The notes under the pieces are model-generated. The model was not told the origin of the DNA and ran no database searches. It saw only the letters and a list, made by a program, of their open reading frames with translations. Below, in pieces: positions 47,701-59,281 of a DNA stretch of 64,000 bases. Position 1 is the stretch's first letter, and each line of letters begins with the position of its first letter. Position numbers and translations under genes: made by a program. The stretch comes from Centropus unirufus (taxonomy: Eukaryota; Chordata; Aves; Cuculiformes; Centropidae), in the NCBI GenBank assembly GCA_013397695.1, contig VYZI01000083.1, positions 186,001 through 250,000 of the forward strand. Direction: 5' to 3'.

Positions 47701-50700
47701 TTCTCTGTAATTACATTAACATGGTGATGTGCCTTCCTCTGGGACTTTGTCAGGATTTCATCTTTTAAACAAAAAAAAAAGTCCTAGATCATTGAAATAC
47801 CTTTTTTTTTCATGAAACCATCTTCAAAGCTTTAAACTCAATGTCTCTAGAGAACTATCAGCTTGGAAGTAGCACCTGACACCATCAAATCACTGCCATT
47901 ATCACATCCAGGGCAATCACTCCTCCCTCCCCTGCCAGGCCACGGTTTTCAGAAAACAAAAAGTAGGGTTTCTTTCAACTTTTAAAGTTGATAGTCAGGA
48001 GTGTGACTTAGATTTACTGAATTCTACTGTAGTGTCCCAGGAAGACTTGGCAGAGATTGATTCCAGCCACACTGAGGACGACACATATCAAACACCTTCA
48101 CAGATGCTTGTTCACCCATCAAATTATATAACACTGACCCTGGAATTGCTGAGAACTAAAAGGAGTAAGAAGAGAGTTGGATGTGTTTTATCTGGGATGC
48201 CAGGTCATTAAGACTATTCTGGTAAGGCCTAACAGAATGGTATGATGCAGGCTTTGTACCTCGGGCTATGGACTTGTCATCTTACAAGTGAAGTGAAGTC
48301 AGTCTGCTTAACTGCCTGAGCAATAAATAGAATCTCTGTTTTAGCACAAAAAAAACAGCAATGGACAACTTCGACTTAACTTCTTCCTCTTCATACCCTC
48401 TTCTGAAAAGCACCCTGAGCTCTACTGGAGTGCTTAGGATGGTCACTATTTATACATGTAAGCAATTAACCATGGTAATTGTGCTATTTTTCATGCTATG
48501 AAACATCATTATATGTTTGGCTTCTTTTCTGCAACCTGAATCAAATCTTAAGATGGGAAAATTAAAATTGTGGTTATTTCCTAAGCAATTCCCACAGCAC
48601 AACATTGTGGAATGTGAGCAATCGCAGAACCTTGGTCATTGCTGTAGAGCTTAGACATTTCTCTGTTGGCTTTGATTTCATCAGTGCTAAAGATGCATCC
48701 AATGAGGTCTTCCATTCTAAAGGGGTGTCTTCCCTGTAGCAGAAATGTGCCTGTTGCACAGGGGAAAGAACAGAAGAAATACAGCAAACATTCAGTTTTG
48801 ACTCAGATTAAAGGTAGGTTCAGACTGCACTGCTGTAAGTGGGCTGTCCGTATGCAAAAAGTTAACTTAGAGTTTATTAACAGTCCTACATTGGTGAAGG
48901 ACAGACATTATACTGATTGTCATCTCTTGCTCTTGATACTCACAGAATTTAAGGCAGCTTGGCCAGCCTCGCAGGTCATTAATTTCAGTTACTTCAAGGT
49001 TCAGCCTAATATCCTGGTACAGACTAAGGCATTTTGGTCCTCAAGAGGCAAAACCAGGGCAACTACAGGCTACCATGGCCAACAATGAACACCCTGATGG
49101 CATCCACACAAGAGTGCTGCCCAAATACAGTCTGAAAAACAACATTTGTTTTGGCCTACAGCAATGACGCGTGTTGAGGCAACTGCATGTCATCATCCTC
49201 ACATCTATCTCCGCAGTTTTTTAGCTGCCTCAACTCTGCAGAAATACCACGTTGCCCTTCTTGCCAGCTAGGCAAGACTTCATCCCCAGCCGTTGTGTTA
49301 GACCCAGTCATAGTTTCTTTAGAGAAACGATACATGAAAGGACAATAAATGATCCTTGGTGCTCCAGTCGTCTGAGGAATGTTTTCCTTCCCATGAATGA
49401 CTTCGTATTTGCCTAAATAAAGTCACGTCTTGTGAGCAGTGTCCTGGTACAGTCCATATATTCTGCTCTGGCCCTCTTTTCCTTAGGTTTTCCCTAGGCT
49501 TTGAGTTGGCAGGATTTGTCTCTCCAGTTATTGCAACAGAATTATGTTTATAAACGAGGAAGATAATCAGGTTCCTTTAAAAATCAGGTTTATGGGAACT
49601 AATCTAAATGTGAAGTTAACTCATTTTTAAAGCTGCAGCTAAAGCTGTCCTTAAGGGGAAAAAAATAAGGGCCTTTGGAGAGATGAGAACATTAAGAAGG
49701 AACTGAGACATCAGGTTACAGAGAGTTGTTTCCTACCCAGCAAACATGTGAGGAGAGCTAAGCACTTCATCTTCCAGCCCACATAAACTACCAGTTGATG
49801 ATACAATAAACACAGCAAAAGTGAATCTCAATACTGCAAATGGGTTTATGCCAAAGCACAACAAAAAATCAGGCTCTGAGGTTGTGTAAGCTCTTTAGGA
49901 AGATGTAAGTTAAGGCTGCGATATTGCAGGAGATCATTTAAAGCCTCTAAAAACCATTAAAATTTCTCTCCGTGTTTCACCGGCACTTTATACAGCAATT
50001 CCCAATATTTGACTTGTGAAATAGCCTGGAATGTAACAGTTGTCTCAGCAGCCCATAGCTAGCCTGTTCCTTATCGGTCCTCTGTGAGGATTTTAAACCC
50101 CCTCTGCAACATGATGAAAGCTGTACCTATTTCAAGGTTTATTTGCAGAGAGGGAGTAATTAAAAGTTTTGGTTACTGGGACTGCAGATGGTGGGGCTGA
50201 TTCTGCAAGTAGCAGCCTACTCCCGCAGTCACCAGCATCTGGAGGCCCCTGGCTACACTGGCACCCATCTTTTTTTGGACTAAGTCCCTCATCTGATAAC
50301 AAATCTGCATCATTTATTTTAGTATTCCAGCTCATGTCACATCAGCTTTGCCCCCATCCTCAAATATATTCAGGCCATCTGTCTCCCAGTTTCAACTGGT
50401 GAAACAACTGCATCGTAGATTACGTACAATCAATTCCCAGTTGTTCTGAACAGCTTGAGATGTCTCACATCTTACTTGCTGGCTTGTGGGAGAGACTGGT
50501 GGATGATTTCTTACAGGAAGATGATCAGTTCAGGATTCCCTTTACTGACATTTCAGAGGCCAAAAAGCTCAGACTTTAGCTGATATCATTGCACTTTTCC
50601 CCCATATGGTTTTGGTTCCTCTTGCAAAGAAATGTGTTTCTCTCCATATGTCTCTTATTCCAAGCTTCCCAGTGTCATCTTTAATTAGATATTGAAAATC

Positions 50701-53437
50701 AGTTTGATTTATATCAGCATTTGTCATTGCTGATATTGTCTTTCAGACAATCATTCAGATGTTAATGTCAAATTTAAATTATTCCTCATACAGTCATAAA
50801 TAGGAAATATGCAATTAAACCCTTCCCAGTAAGAAATAACTGAGCGTATGACAGACTTCAGCAGCACACTCAGCCAGCCCCGTCCTTGTGAATCCCTGTC
50901 ACTCTGACCTACCACAGCCAAAGATGAGATTAAAGCTGGGCTGCAGGTGTGACACAGCTCAGCTTCAGACACCAGGGGATTTAAATTTGCTTTCGGCTCT
51001 TGGGATCACGATGAAGTTGTCAAAGTGAATGATGACACATCGCCCAAATGGAGGGTGTGGGTGGTCCTGCTCAAAGATGTACATCATGAGCAACTGGGGC
51101 CCCTTGGATCCGTGGGCACGAAGCCCTGGGGGGAGCAAGGCTGTGGTCCCTGGCAGGATACAGCTGCTCCCTTCTGGATATGACAGGATAACCATATGCA
51201 GAGAGAAAAAGAAAGAGCGTGGAACAGCACAAGCCTGAACAGGCATGGCAGCACTTGCTACATGGATTTGTAAGCCCTCATTCTCACCCTAATTCTATTT
51301 CTCAAAGTACATCACATCCCTAATTATTTTTTTGACTTGAAAAACATCCAGCTTCCTTATGTGGTAACTCCATGCTCACCTGTGGATTGTGATGACAATA
51401 GGCAGGTCCTTGCCTTGAAGATGCTGGAAAGAGCTGGGTTTTGTCTTTTGAAGAAATTTATAACTCCATTTTGGTGGCTCCTTTTTCATCCCAGATCTAT
51501 ACCCAGCATTTCTCTTCCATAAGGAACCCTCTGCAGTAACTTAGCCGGTCCTTTTGTTCCATTCTACATGTGCACAGTAGTGTGAGCATCTCCAGGGCTC
51601 CCTCATTACCTTACCCGGGGAGGCAATGGGGCCTCACAGAATCCACAAATAGTGTGAAGAGCCGTACACAAAGGAAGCCTTTCACAATGAAGCATAAAAC
51701 AAGCTCTGTGATTTATCCTGCAAATCACAGGAACAAATGCTGCCCGCTCCTGCATGCTAGCTACTGCCACGCTGTCTTCAAACTAGTTCTTCACCCTGGT
51801 TCTTTTCACATTTGCAGGGATCAGTTTTGTCATGATGAGTGACTGCAGCCACCTGGAAGTTCAGAGCCAGCCCGAGAACGGAGTATATCCCAGTAGCACC
51901 TCATGTACAGCAGTGACAGGGAAAAGGGAACCCCTGTGTTCCTGGAGGGATATGGGAAGCAAGAATCTAATAGGACCGATGGCCCAGATTGCAGACAGGT
52001 CCTTGTGAGTAAGGGGAATGGTAAAATACACCTTTTGGCAAACTTCTGGAGTTTTCTTGAATGCAGAGAAAAGGGCACAAACTCAAGCACAAACTGCCCC
52101 ATTGGCTCCTCCCTCGGTCACCAGTGTCTGCAAAGATGACAAATACCTTCCAGAAATGGCTAAGATTCCCTTTGACAGGAATTTTATTTCCGTGTAACAT
52201 TTCTGATCAACCAAAGCAGTTTTGAAGTGAATTTTCTTCTGCTCTCAGCCATTCTGAAAAGCCCTGTTTCTGTGACAAGGTGCTGGTTATCTTGGAAATT
52301 GTTTTACCACCTGAGATGCTTCAGCTCTGTGCAGGGTTACGAGAACATTGACCATAAAATAATGATATCTGAAGCACTGCTTCTGGATACTGACCTGAGT
52401 AAAATCAGTCACAGTTTTGGAAGGCACCCAAGTAGTTCCAGCCTCCGTATTTTCTTCTCTTCTACTAGGTAAACCGAGAATAAATCTAGGCATTATTGTG
52501 ATACAAAAGAAACAACCTGTTAGATTGGGCTTCATGGGTCACTGCTTTGATGTCAGTGCCTGTATAAATCAGAGCTAAAATGTACTTCCTCAGTACACAG
52601 GGAGAACAGTAAAGAATGTGAAAGGAGTTCAGAGATTAAGTAGACTAAATCATGAATAATTGAAATAGGCTTGCATTCATCTGCATGAATAAAATAGGCG
52701 TGGTCTTGATTTTCTGCCATCACAGCCAACGGCTGCATCACCTTCTCCACAGGGGGAGGAACAGGAGCACGCAGGGTATCACCTACAGCATATGAGCGAA
52801 CTTTGGCTTGAACAGCCCAGTACAAACACAGCATCTGATGTGTTTTCTGTGGCTCTGTTATCCTTGTACGACAGTGAGTATGAGAGAGAGGTGGTGAGAA
52901 GATTGAAGGAATTCAGGGATCTTCCAGGCAGGCCTTAGGAGGGATCAGTGAGACTGTGGAGTCAAAGTTCATTAAGAAGTAAATTAAAATGCAAAATATG
53001 GGGGAGTCATACTTCAATGTCACTACAAGAAGTCCAGTGAATATCAATCTAAATTAATTTTGGCCTCTTTAATCAATCATCTCTTTATGAAACACAAAGG
53101 AAGCCACATCAGTGTGACATGTTATTAAGGAGGAAGAGAGATGTGCCCTAAACTTCTGGCGACAATTTACATAAATGTCATTTGAGGCAGCAGGGTTAGA
53201 CCTCAGGGAGAGCATTAGAATATTCTAAAGAGCATTAGCAGCTTCACCGTGTGCAAACAATGAAACCAAGTGGATTGCTGCCCAGGATCCGGAGGGCGCT
53301 GGAGAAGATTGAGAGTTCACTTGGCTTCTCTGTAAATCTTAGAGAGTTGTCATAGGAGAAAATAAATGTAAACAAGTCATAAAAAAAAAAATGACCTGAA
53401 AGAAGAATATTTAGTGCTTTTGTTTTAACAGAAGAAC
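44766..53437. other. Unique sequence, no gene recognised
   Basis: About 8.7 kb without recognisable transposons. A GC-richer block at 45050-45700 has open frames on both strands (126 codons minus, 104 plus) but no motif. A 140-codon plus-strand frame (48666-49088) is also unrecognised. Poly-A-signal hexamers at 48322-48327 (with an A8 run 20 bases on), 49344-49349 and 49416-49421 are noted without an identified transcript. Confidence 0.4.
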
Positions 53438-53647
53438 TATTTAGACATTAGGAAGAAATTCTTCAAAATGAGGGTGGGGAGGTCCTGGCCCAGGTTGCCG
53501 CCCCATCCCTGGAGGTGTTAAAGGCCAGGTTGGATGGGGCTTGGAGCCCCCGATCCAGTGGGAGGTGTCCCTGCCCATGGCAGGGGTTGGAACTGGGTGG
53601 GCCTTGAGGTCCCTTCCAACCCAGACCATTGTATGATTCTATGATCC
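53438..53647 (+). mobile_element. CR1 LINE, short sense fragment with intact 3' terminus
   Basis: It begins at 'TTTAGACATTAGGAAGAAAT' and passes through 'CATCCCTGGAGGTGTTAAAG' and 'GAGGTGTCCCTGCCCATGGC' to the terminus CCATTGTATGATTCTATGAT. Compared with the consensus it has a deletion around the 'HWNRLP' coding block (CCTGGCCCAGGTTGCCGCCC). It is a young-looking 3' end of only 210 bases, typical of severe 5' truncation. Confidence 0.94.
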
Positions 53648-55637
53648 TTAACTCATCCCAAAAATTCTATTATAGCAGAAGATCCACATAACTAAGGTAG
53701 GCTGTCATTGTATTTATTCTATTCTATTCCAGTAATACAAATACTGCAATAGTAGTAATTTCAAGTCACAAGATGAAAGTAGGGCCCTGTCAGGCCACCC
53801 CTTTGCTACGGAGGAAAGTCACCCTGGGAACTGTGTATTCTGAAGAGTGGAGAAACAGAAGGAGGCTGGTTTCCCAGGGACGTATTAAACATGGCTGGTT
53901 AAAGCATGATTAAAGCTCAAGATTTGCCATTTGCAGCAGCGCCCTATTCAGCACACAACTAGCTCGTCACCCTGCACACCTCTGATACACCATGGGTGTT
54001 CTTCACACAAAGGTCACTGGATCACATTGCAATCACAGTTGCAGCCAATTTCCCCCATCAGGTCTCTAAAATGTGTTTTGCTTTCCTTCCCTCCAGCCTG
54101 TTTATCATCTATTCTCATTCTCCTATATAAAAAATGAACAAAGACACTTTCTAAAGGCCATTTCACAGCTTTAGGGAGTTGTATTCAGGAGACTAATGTG
54201 TGATCTAAGGCAAGCTGAGGAGCATTATTTTCCTATCACCACCCCACAGATGATGGGGAGTGACAGATTACATGTCAGTCACGGCACACTAGGCAAGGGT
54301 CCAGTCTGCCAGTAGTTCTGTCCTTCCTGGCTCCAGCCAAAGCATTGTTGAGAATGAAAGAATGGATTATAAATAGCTCTCACTGAAGTCAGTCTATCAT
54401 AGCGGCTGCAGATCAGCCTGGTCTTTATTCAGGCTGTTGATGATGCCTGTATACTCCTGTACATGCAGGTTCTGCATACACAGCCTGTAAGGTTCTCATC
54501 CCAGAGCTATTTCCTTCCTAGCTGTCATCTTTCTTTGTAAGAAAAATAAAATAAAAACTACTGTGAGCACATTTAACTTCTCTCCCTTCACTCCTTTTTA
54601 ACTTCCCTCTCATTTGACAGATTCCACATTAATTTGTACTTTCTTATAAAGACTTTTTATAAAAAAATATTTTTCAAGTATCCATCTTTTCCCTGAAAAA
54701 TTGACAAAGAAAAAAGAACAATATCTTATTAGCAAGCACATTAAAAGAGCTCCCACAGAAAGTGTAATATGGGGAGCAGGCATTCAGTAACAGAAGTGAG
54801 CAAATCTTCTGCTAAAACTGAAATTAATCAGTCTGGAGGCATCATAAATGAGTCATTATTCTCGAACTCTTCACTGAATGTGCACACACAAAACTATATG
54901 GATTTTCAAGACTTTCTGCTTACATGGTGAAATTAAACTTATTTGAATTGAAGTAAGAGGGTCCTCAGTCTGCTGAGAGAACCCCATGGCAGTCCAAGAG
55001 ACAGAGTGGGCACGCAACATCTGTGCTGTCTTCCTGCTACCTCACCTCGAGGCAGTGGCCAGAGACCCCCCCACCAGCCCGAGACTGAGTGGTACCCCCT
55101 ACTCAGTCCTGTAAATGAGCAGAGCTACCAAACAGTGTCATCTTTGCCAAAGAAGTGACAGGGAAACTGGTGCAGAGCCAGCTCCAACATCCCTACAGTA
55201 GCACTGCCTCTTCTAGATGACTCCTGACTTGCTGTGGTGTGGTGGCTTTACAGAGAGGGACTGAAGAGAGACAGTTTCTAATGTGTACCTCCACTTTGTT
55301 TTTAAACAGCTTCTCCCAAATTAACTTACTGCATTGTCCATTGAACTTGTTCTTGGTGCTGCCAGTAGGAAGGGAAGATGAACAAGGCAATTTGAGAAGA
55401 ATCCTAAGCTACAATAAAATTTCATTGCCAAAAGCGAAGCCAGAACAGATTGGAACAGAAGATGTCCACACAGATTTTTTTTCTTTTAATTATCATTAAA
55501 TATCATTATCTGGGTTTAATCTCATGCACAGAGTATCATGACTCCTGATACAGGAGATCAAGAAAAAAACCTGACAAGTAACTTGGTAGCTGAAGGTGTA
55601 AGACTAAGAGAAATGCATTAAACACACATTTTGGACA
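53648..55637. other. Unique sequence with short TATTC repeat, no gene recognised
   Basis: AT-rich DNA. A degenerate (ATTCT)n run is at 53711-53730, close behind the CR1 end. Open frames are under 90 codons with no motif. Confidence 0.45.
53711..53730. repeat. Short (TATTC)n-like repeat
   Basis: TATTTATTCTATTCTATTCC, about three pentamer units. Confidence 0.7.
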
Positions 55638-55873
55638 TCACAGAATGGTTTGGATTGGAAAGAACCTCAAAGCTCATACAGTTCCAACCCCTGCCATGGG
55701 CAGGGACACCACTCGCTGGGTCAGAGTGCTCAAAGTCCCACCCAACCTGGCCTGGAACACCTCCAGGGATGGAGCAGCCACCATTTCCCTGGACATCCTG
55801 GGTCAGGGCCTCTCTACCCTCACAGCCAAGCATTTCTCCCCAAGATCTCATCTCACTCTCCCCTCTTTGAGCT
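55638..55873 (-). mobile_element. CR1 LINE, truncated 3' fragment
   Basis: The plus strand starts TCACAGAATGGTTTGGATTGG and continues with 'CCATGGGCAGGGACACCACT', 'ACCTCCAGGGATGGAGCAGC' and 'TCATCTCACTCTCCCCTCTT'. It resembles the 7453-7888 copy in 3' wording, so probably the same subfamily, but is more truncated. The open frames of 76-86 codons on both strands here are products of the repeat. Confidence 0.93.
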
Positions 55874-58800
55874 GACACAGCTCAGATCAAGATAATATGG
55901 GTCGAAATAGAGACTCACAGCTGCTAAAACCAGAGTGTCTGAAATTTTCAGCCATGTATCTTTTGCCCTTTCTGCATCACTCACATGTAAGAGGCAATGA
56001 CTTCCTAGTGCACCCATAGGGGTAAAAAACAACAACAAAAAAAAGACCCTACCGCTCAGCTAAAATACTGCATACATTGCTGGTGGATTTACTCTTTTAG
56101 AAGAGGGAAATGGGAAGAAAGGAGGAAGAGAAAGGAAGATAGGCAGAAAGACAGGTAAGATGCTTGTGTTATCAGCTACACTCATGAATCACTGAGCCAG
56201 ATCCCACTTTTTGCCAGGGTTAGAGTCTGAATTTCAAACTATGGCTCCTAGGATATGGAGAGGCACACAAGTTAGTTTCCTTACAGAACTCATTTAGCCT
56301 TTGGAAAAGCTCTGCACTACACTCAAAGGCTGCTTCTAACATCTGGCACAGGTTTTTGCAGCTAACTGGGTATCTTAGCACTCAAGTACTGCCTGCATAT
56401 TAAATATGTCCAAGTGTAAAATGAATTGGTCCCTCCATTGCTACTTGAGAACACAGCTTTCAGCTTTCTCTTTTTGTGGTGTGTGGAGGATTATCTCCCG
56501 CAGTGGTGGTTTTCCATTAAAGGTCAGTCGGGCTCTGAAAATATTTGCTACCAAAAACAGTGCCCAGACACAAACAGGACAGTTCTCCTGTGTTCACGTT
56601 GCCTCTCCTGTTCCCTGACTGCACAGGGTAACAACGCTGAACTCCTGGACAGCCCCAAAAGGATGGTGACAGCAGCTCTGCACAGCAGCTGAAAATGGGT
56701 TTTAGAAGAGATCCTAAGTGTTCTTCATTGATTATGTCTTTTATTATCTATGTAAATAGAAGCAGTTGGTTGCAAAAGTCCTCCACTTTGAGAAAATGAG
56801 GATCGTGTTGACAATTTAAGGCCAGACTGCACATGGCTGAGCAGCAAACTAAAGGCAGAGGAATGGGAAGAGCTCTGCTCGAAGGGAGAAGGGCATTGGA
56901 TGACTTTTGTGGTCAGATCCTCTCCTTGGGGGGCTTCAAAGCAATTAAAAGTTTAGGTAAGCTTTGACTTATGAAGAATCATCTTTGGCTAACGAAAATT
57001 GGCAGAGTTATTGGCTTGAACAGTGAGATGCTGATTTACACAGACGAGCGTAGGGCCTGACAGTTACATTGAAGTCACTGACAGAAACTGAGTTAACAAG
57101 GATAACAAAGTCTCAGAACTCGAGGCCTGAACTTGATCAGGGGCAGAATTTTGAAGCTTGTGCCCCAAGGTGTTGATATCGTGCCCAACGCTGTTACAAC
57201 AACCAGTCACCAATACCATGACATGACTGGGTTATCACCTGCTCTTGTGCTCGTTTCCCCCCACTGCTACCCTGGCCAGAGGTGCTGTTTACGAAGTGCA
57301 GCAGTGATCCTTCATTGTGGAGACTCAAGATTTCATAAATATTCTACTGTTTTGTTTTTACCAATAACTTCACTGTTGGTCCATATCAGGCAATAAGCCT
57401 ATTTCCCTGGAATCTCACAGGCTAAGTGCAACTAAAACCACAGTAGGCATTTCTTGCAAGTAATTAAAAATACATTCTGGTTTACTCTGCTTCTCTGTCC
57501 CTTTCAGTGGTGGGAGGTCAGGACTTGCCCTACCATAAGGTGGAAGCTGCAGAGGATGTGCCTGGCTTCCAGAAGGAGAGTAAGGAATTGCTGACGATGG
57601 ACCTTCTGTAGAAACCCTTGAGAGCCAGAATCTCAGCACTTCTGAAGCCACCATCAGGGGCCCAGCAACACCATTTGGAGGCTAAATACTTTTCAAACTC
57701 TTTAGTGTTTTATGTTCCCTTAAACCTACAACATAAACGACCATAACATCAAGGATTAGAAAGCAATGTTTCTTCTTAGTGTCCTATGAGTGGAGCTATT
57801 CTTAGAGGAAACAAAGAATGGAAAAGAAATAAGAGCTGTACCACTTATCTCTTTAGGGTGTAGGATTAGCAATGCTAAGCTAATGCAAATACTGCCTTGC
57901 CAGATCCTGGTTTGATTTTCCAGTGGTGCATATAGTTCGAAACCCATATCTTTAATATTGAATTCCCTAAATAATCATTCACTGTAAAAGATACTCAGTC
58001 CATAGCATTTTTCCTTTTGTGTTCAGGGACTGGCTCTGAAAGTCCTTGTTTAGGTAAGATGCTGCAGAAATCCACAGGGCTTACCCAACCTAAGAGCCCA
58101 GAAACTGGTCCTGTGTATGCACATAAATTGCTTGGGGACCTGAAAGACTGTAATATAACAAAAAGAGTCCCTAATGCATGCAGGGTTTTGACAGCTTTTG
58201 CAAACATCAAGGAATTTGACACCTACCCTTAATATGTTTCTGCTCTGATTATGAATCCCCAACCATACTGAGTCCATCTCTGCATATGCCAGATGAATCA
58301 TTTTTCCAACCTGAGCTGCCTGGTATTTTTTTGAGTGGATGAAGAACTTGTTAAAAATGAAATACAGAGTAATGGGTACTTACAATTTAAATGAATCACC
58401 GCATGCAAAGTAATTTCTTTAAACTGTCTGCCAGGCAAATCTTGGCTCACCAGTGTGACATATTTGAAATTTTAACAATTTGAACATATATTATTTAAAT
58501 GCTGGTACCACTAATTGACATTCAACAGAGTGCAATTCATTGTTTAAGGGAAATATCTCTTGCCTGAGCAAGAGAAACTTCCAAAGTCAAGAGAACTTTT
58601 ACTTCCAGATGGAGAACAGGTTACAAAGGTCCCATTCCTCTGTTAGGCAGGCTAACCTAATGTTTACCTTTATCAAAGTGCAAGGAAGAACACTCACACT
58701 TCGTATGATGGAGGAAAATGTTATCTACCTCATTATCTAGAGACCTACTATCAAGATGCAAATGGCTTTGGAAAGCAAGATATGCAGCTGCCCAGTAAAT

Positions 58801-59190
58801 CTACAATTTATGTATATGTGCTGCTTGCAGACATTGGAAAGGCACACTATTTGCATTATGTGGCTTCCTCCGAGCTGGGTCAGCACTATGCGATTCTGAA
58901 AGCACCTCCCTCTAAATGTAGCCAGACAGGTCTGAATTGGTCAAACCCTTTCACTTCCACAGTGTGCTGTTCAGATTCTGATGTAGAAGTTTTCCCCTTA
59001 AGGACACTGCACACTTTTAAGGAGCAGGCAAATCTAGGTAAGGACATAGTGAGACAAGGAAGGAGTTGGGTAGGAACGGACTGGAGGTAGGGAGGTTGTG
59101 TCTGACTGTTCTGGGAGATTGTCTGCAAAGTTATTTCTCAATCAAGTTTTCACCAACTCTAGCAGTAAAATTCAGGCATATTTTCTGCAG
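55874..59190. other. Unique sequence, no gene recognised
   Basis: AT-rich DNA carrying one purine-rich candidate exon (56101-56154) and a phase 1-1 plus-strand pattern at 58975-59037. A (CAA)/A-rich run lies at about 56028-56044. No gene family is recognised. Confidence 0.4.
56101..56154 (+). other. Candidate purine-rich exon, 54 bp
   Basis: Strong acceptor (GGTGGATTTACTCTTTTAG|AAG) and strong donor (AAGACAG|GTAAGATG) on the plus strand. The interior is almost pure A/G, which resembles a run of exonic splicing enhancers. Two frames are open, one giving the low-complexity GKWEERRKRKEDRQKD. It could equally be a simple GA-rich repeat that happens to sit between two splice-like sequences. Confidence 0.17.
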
Positions 59191-59281
59191 AAATTATGTA
59201 GGCAAAGCACCGATAAGCAGCTGGGCAGAAGCACCAGTCCATGCAAGACTTGCACAGGCCGGAAGTGAGAACGGGTGGCGG
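59191..59281 (+). other. Candidate exon, 91 bp, strong splice sites both sides
   Basis: The acceptor (AATTCAGGCATATTTTCTGCAG|A) and donor (GGTGGCGG|GTAAGTGAG) are both close to consensus. Only the phase 2-entry frame is open, for 30 codons, including YVGKAPISSWAEAPVHARL. The segment is GC-richer and holds several CpGs, unlike its surroundings. No family is recognised. By splice-site quality it is the best plus-strand candidate; it could belong to a coding gene or a lncRNA. Confidence 0.25.

Noticed and set aside
55618..55895. Four overlapping open frames of 76-86 codons on both strands
   Set aside because: All lie in the GC-rich CR1 copy at 55638-55873 and are repeat-derived.
58975..59037. 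Plus-strand 63-bp exon-like pattern, phase 1-1
   Set aside because: Good acceptor, but its exit phase gives an immediate stop with the better candidate at 59191-59281 only 150 bases away.
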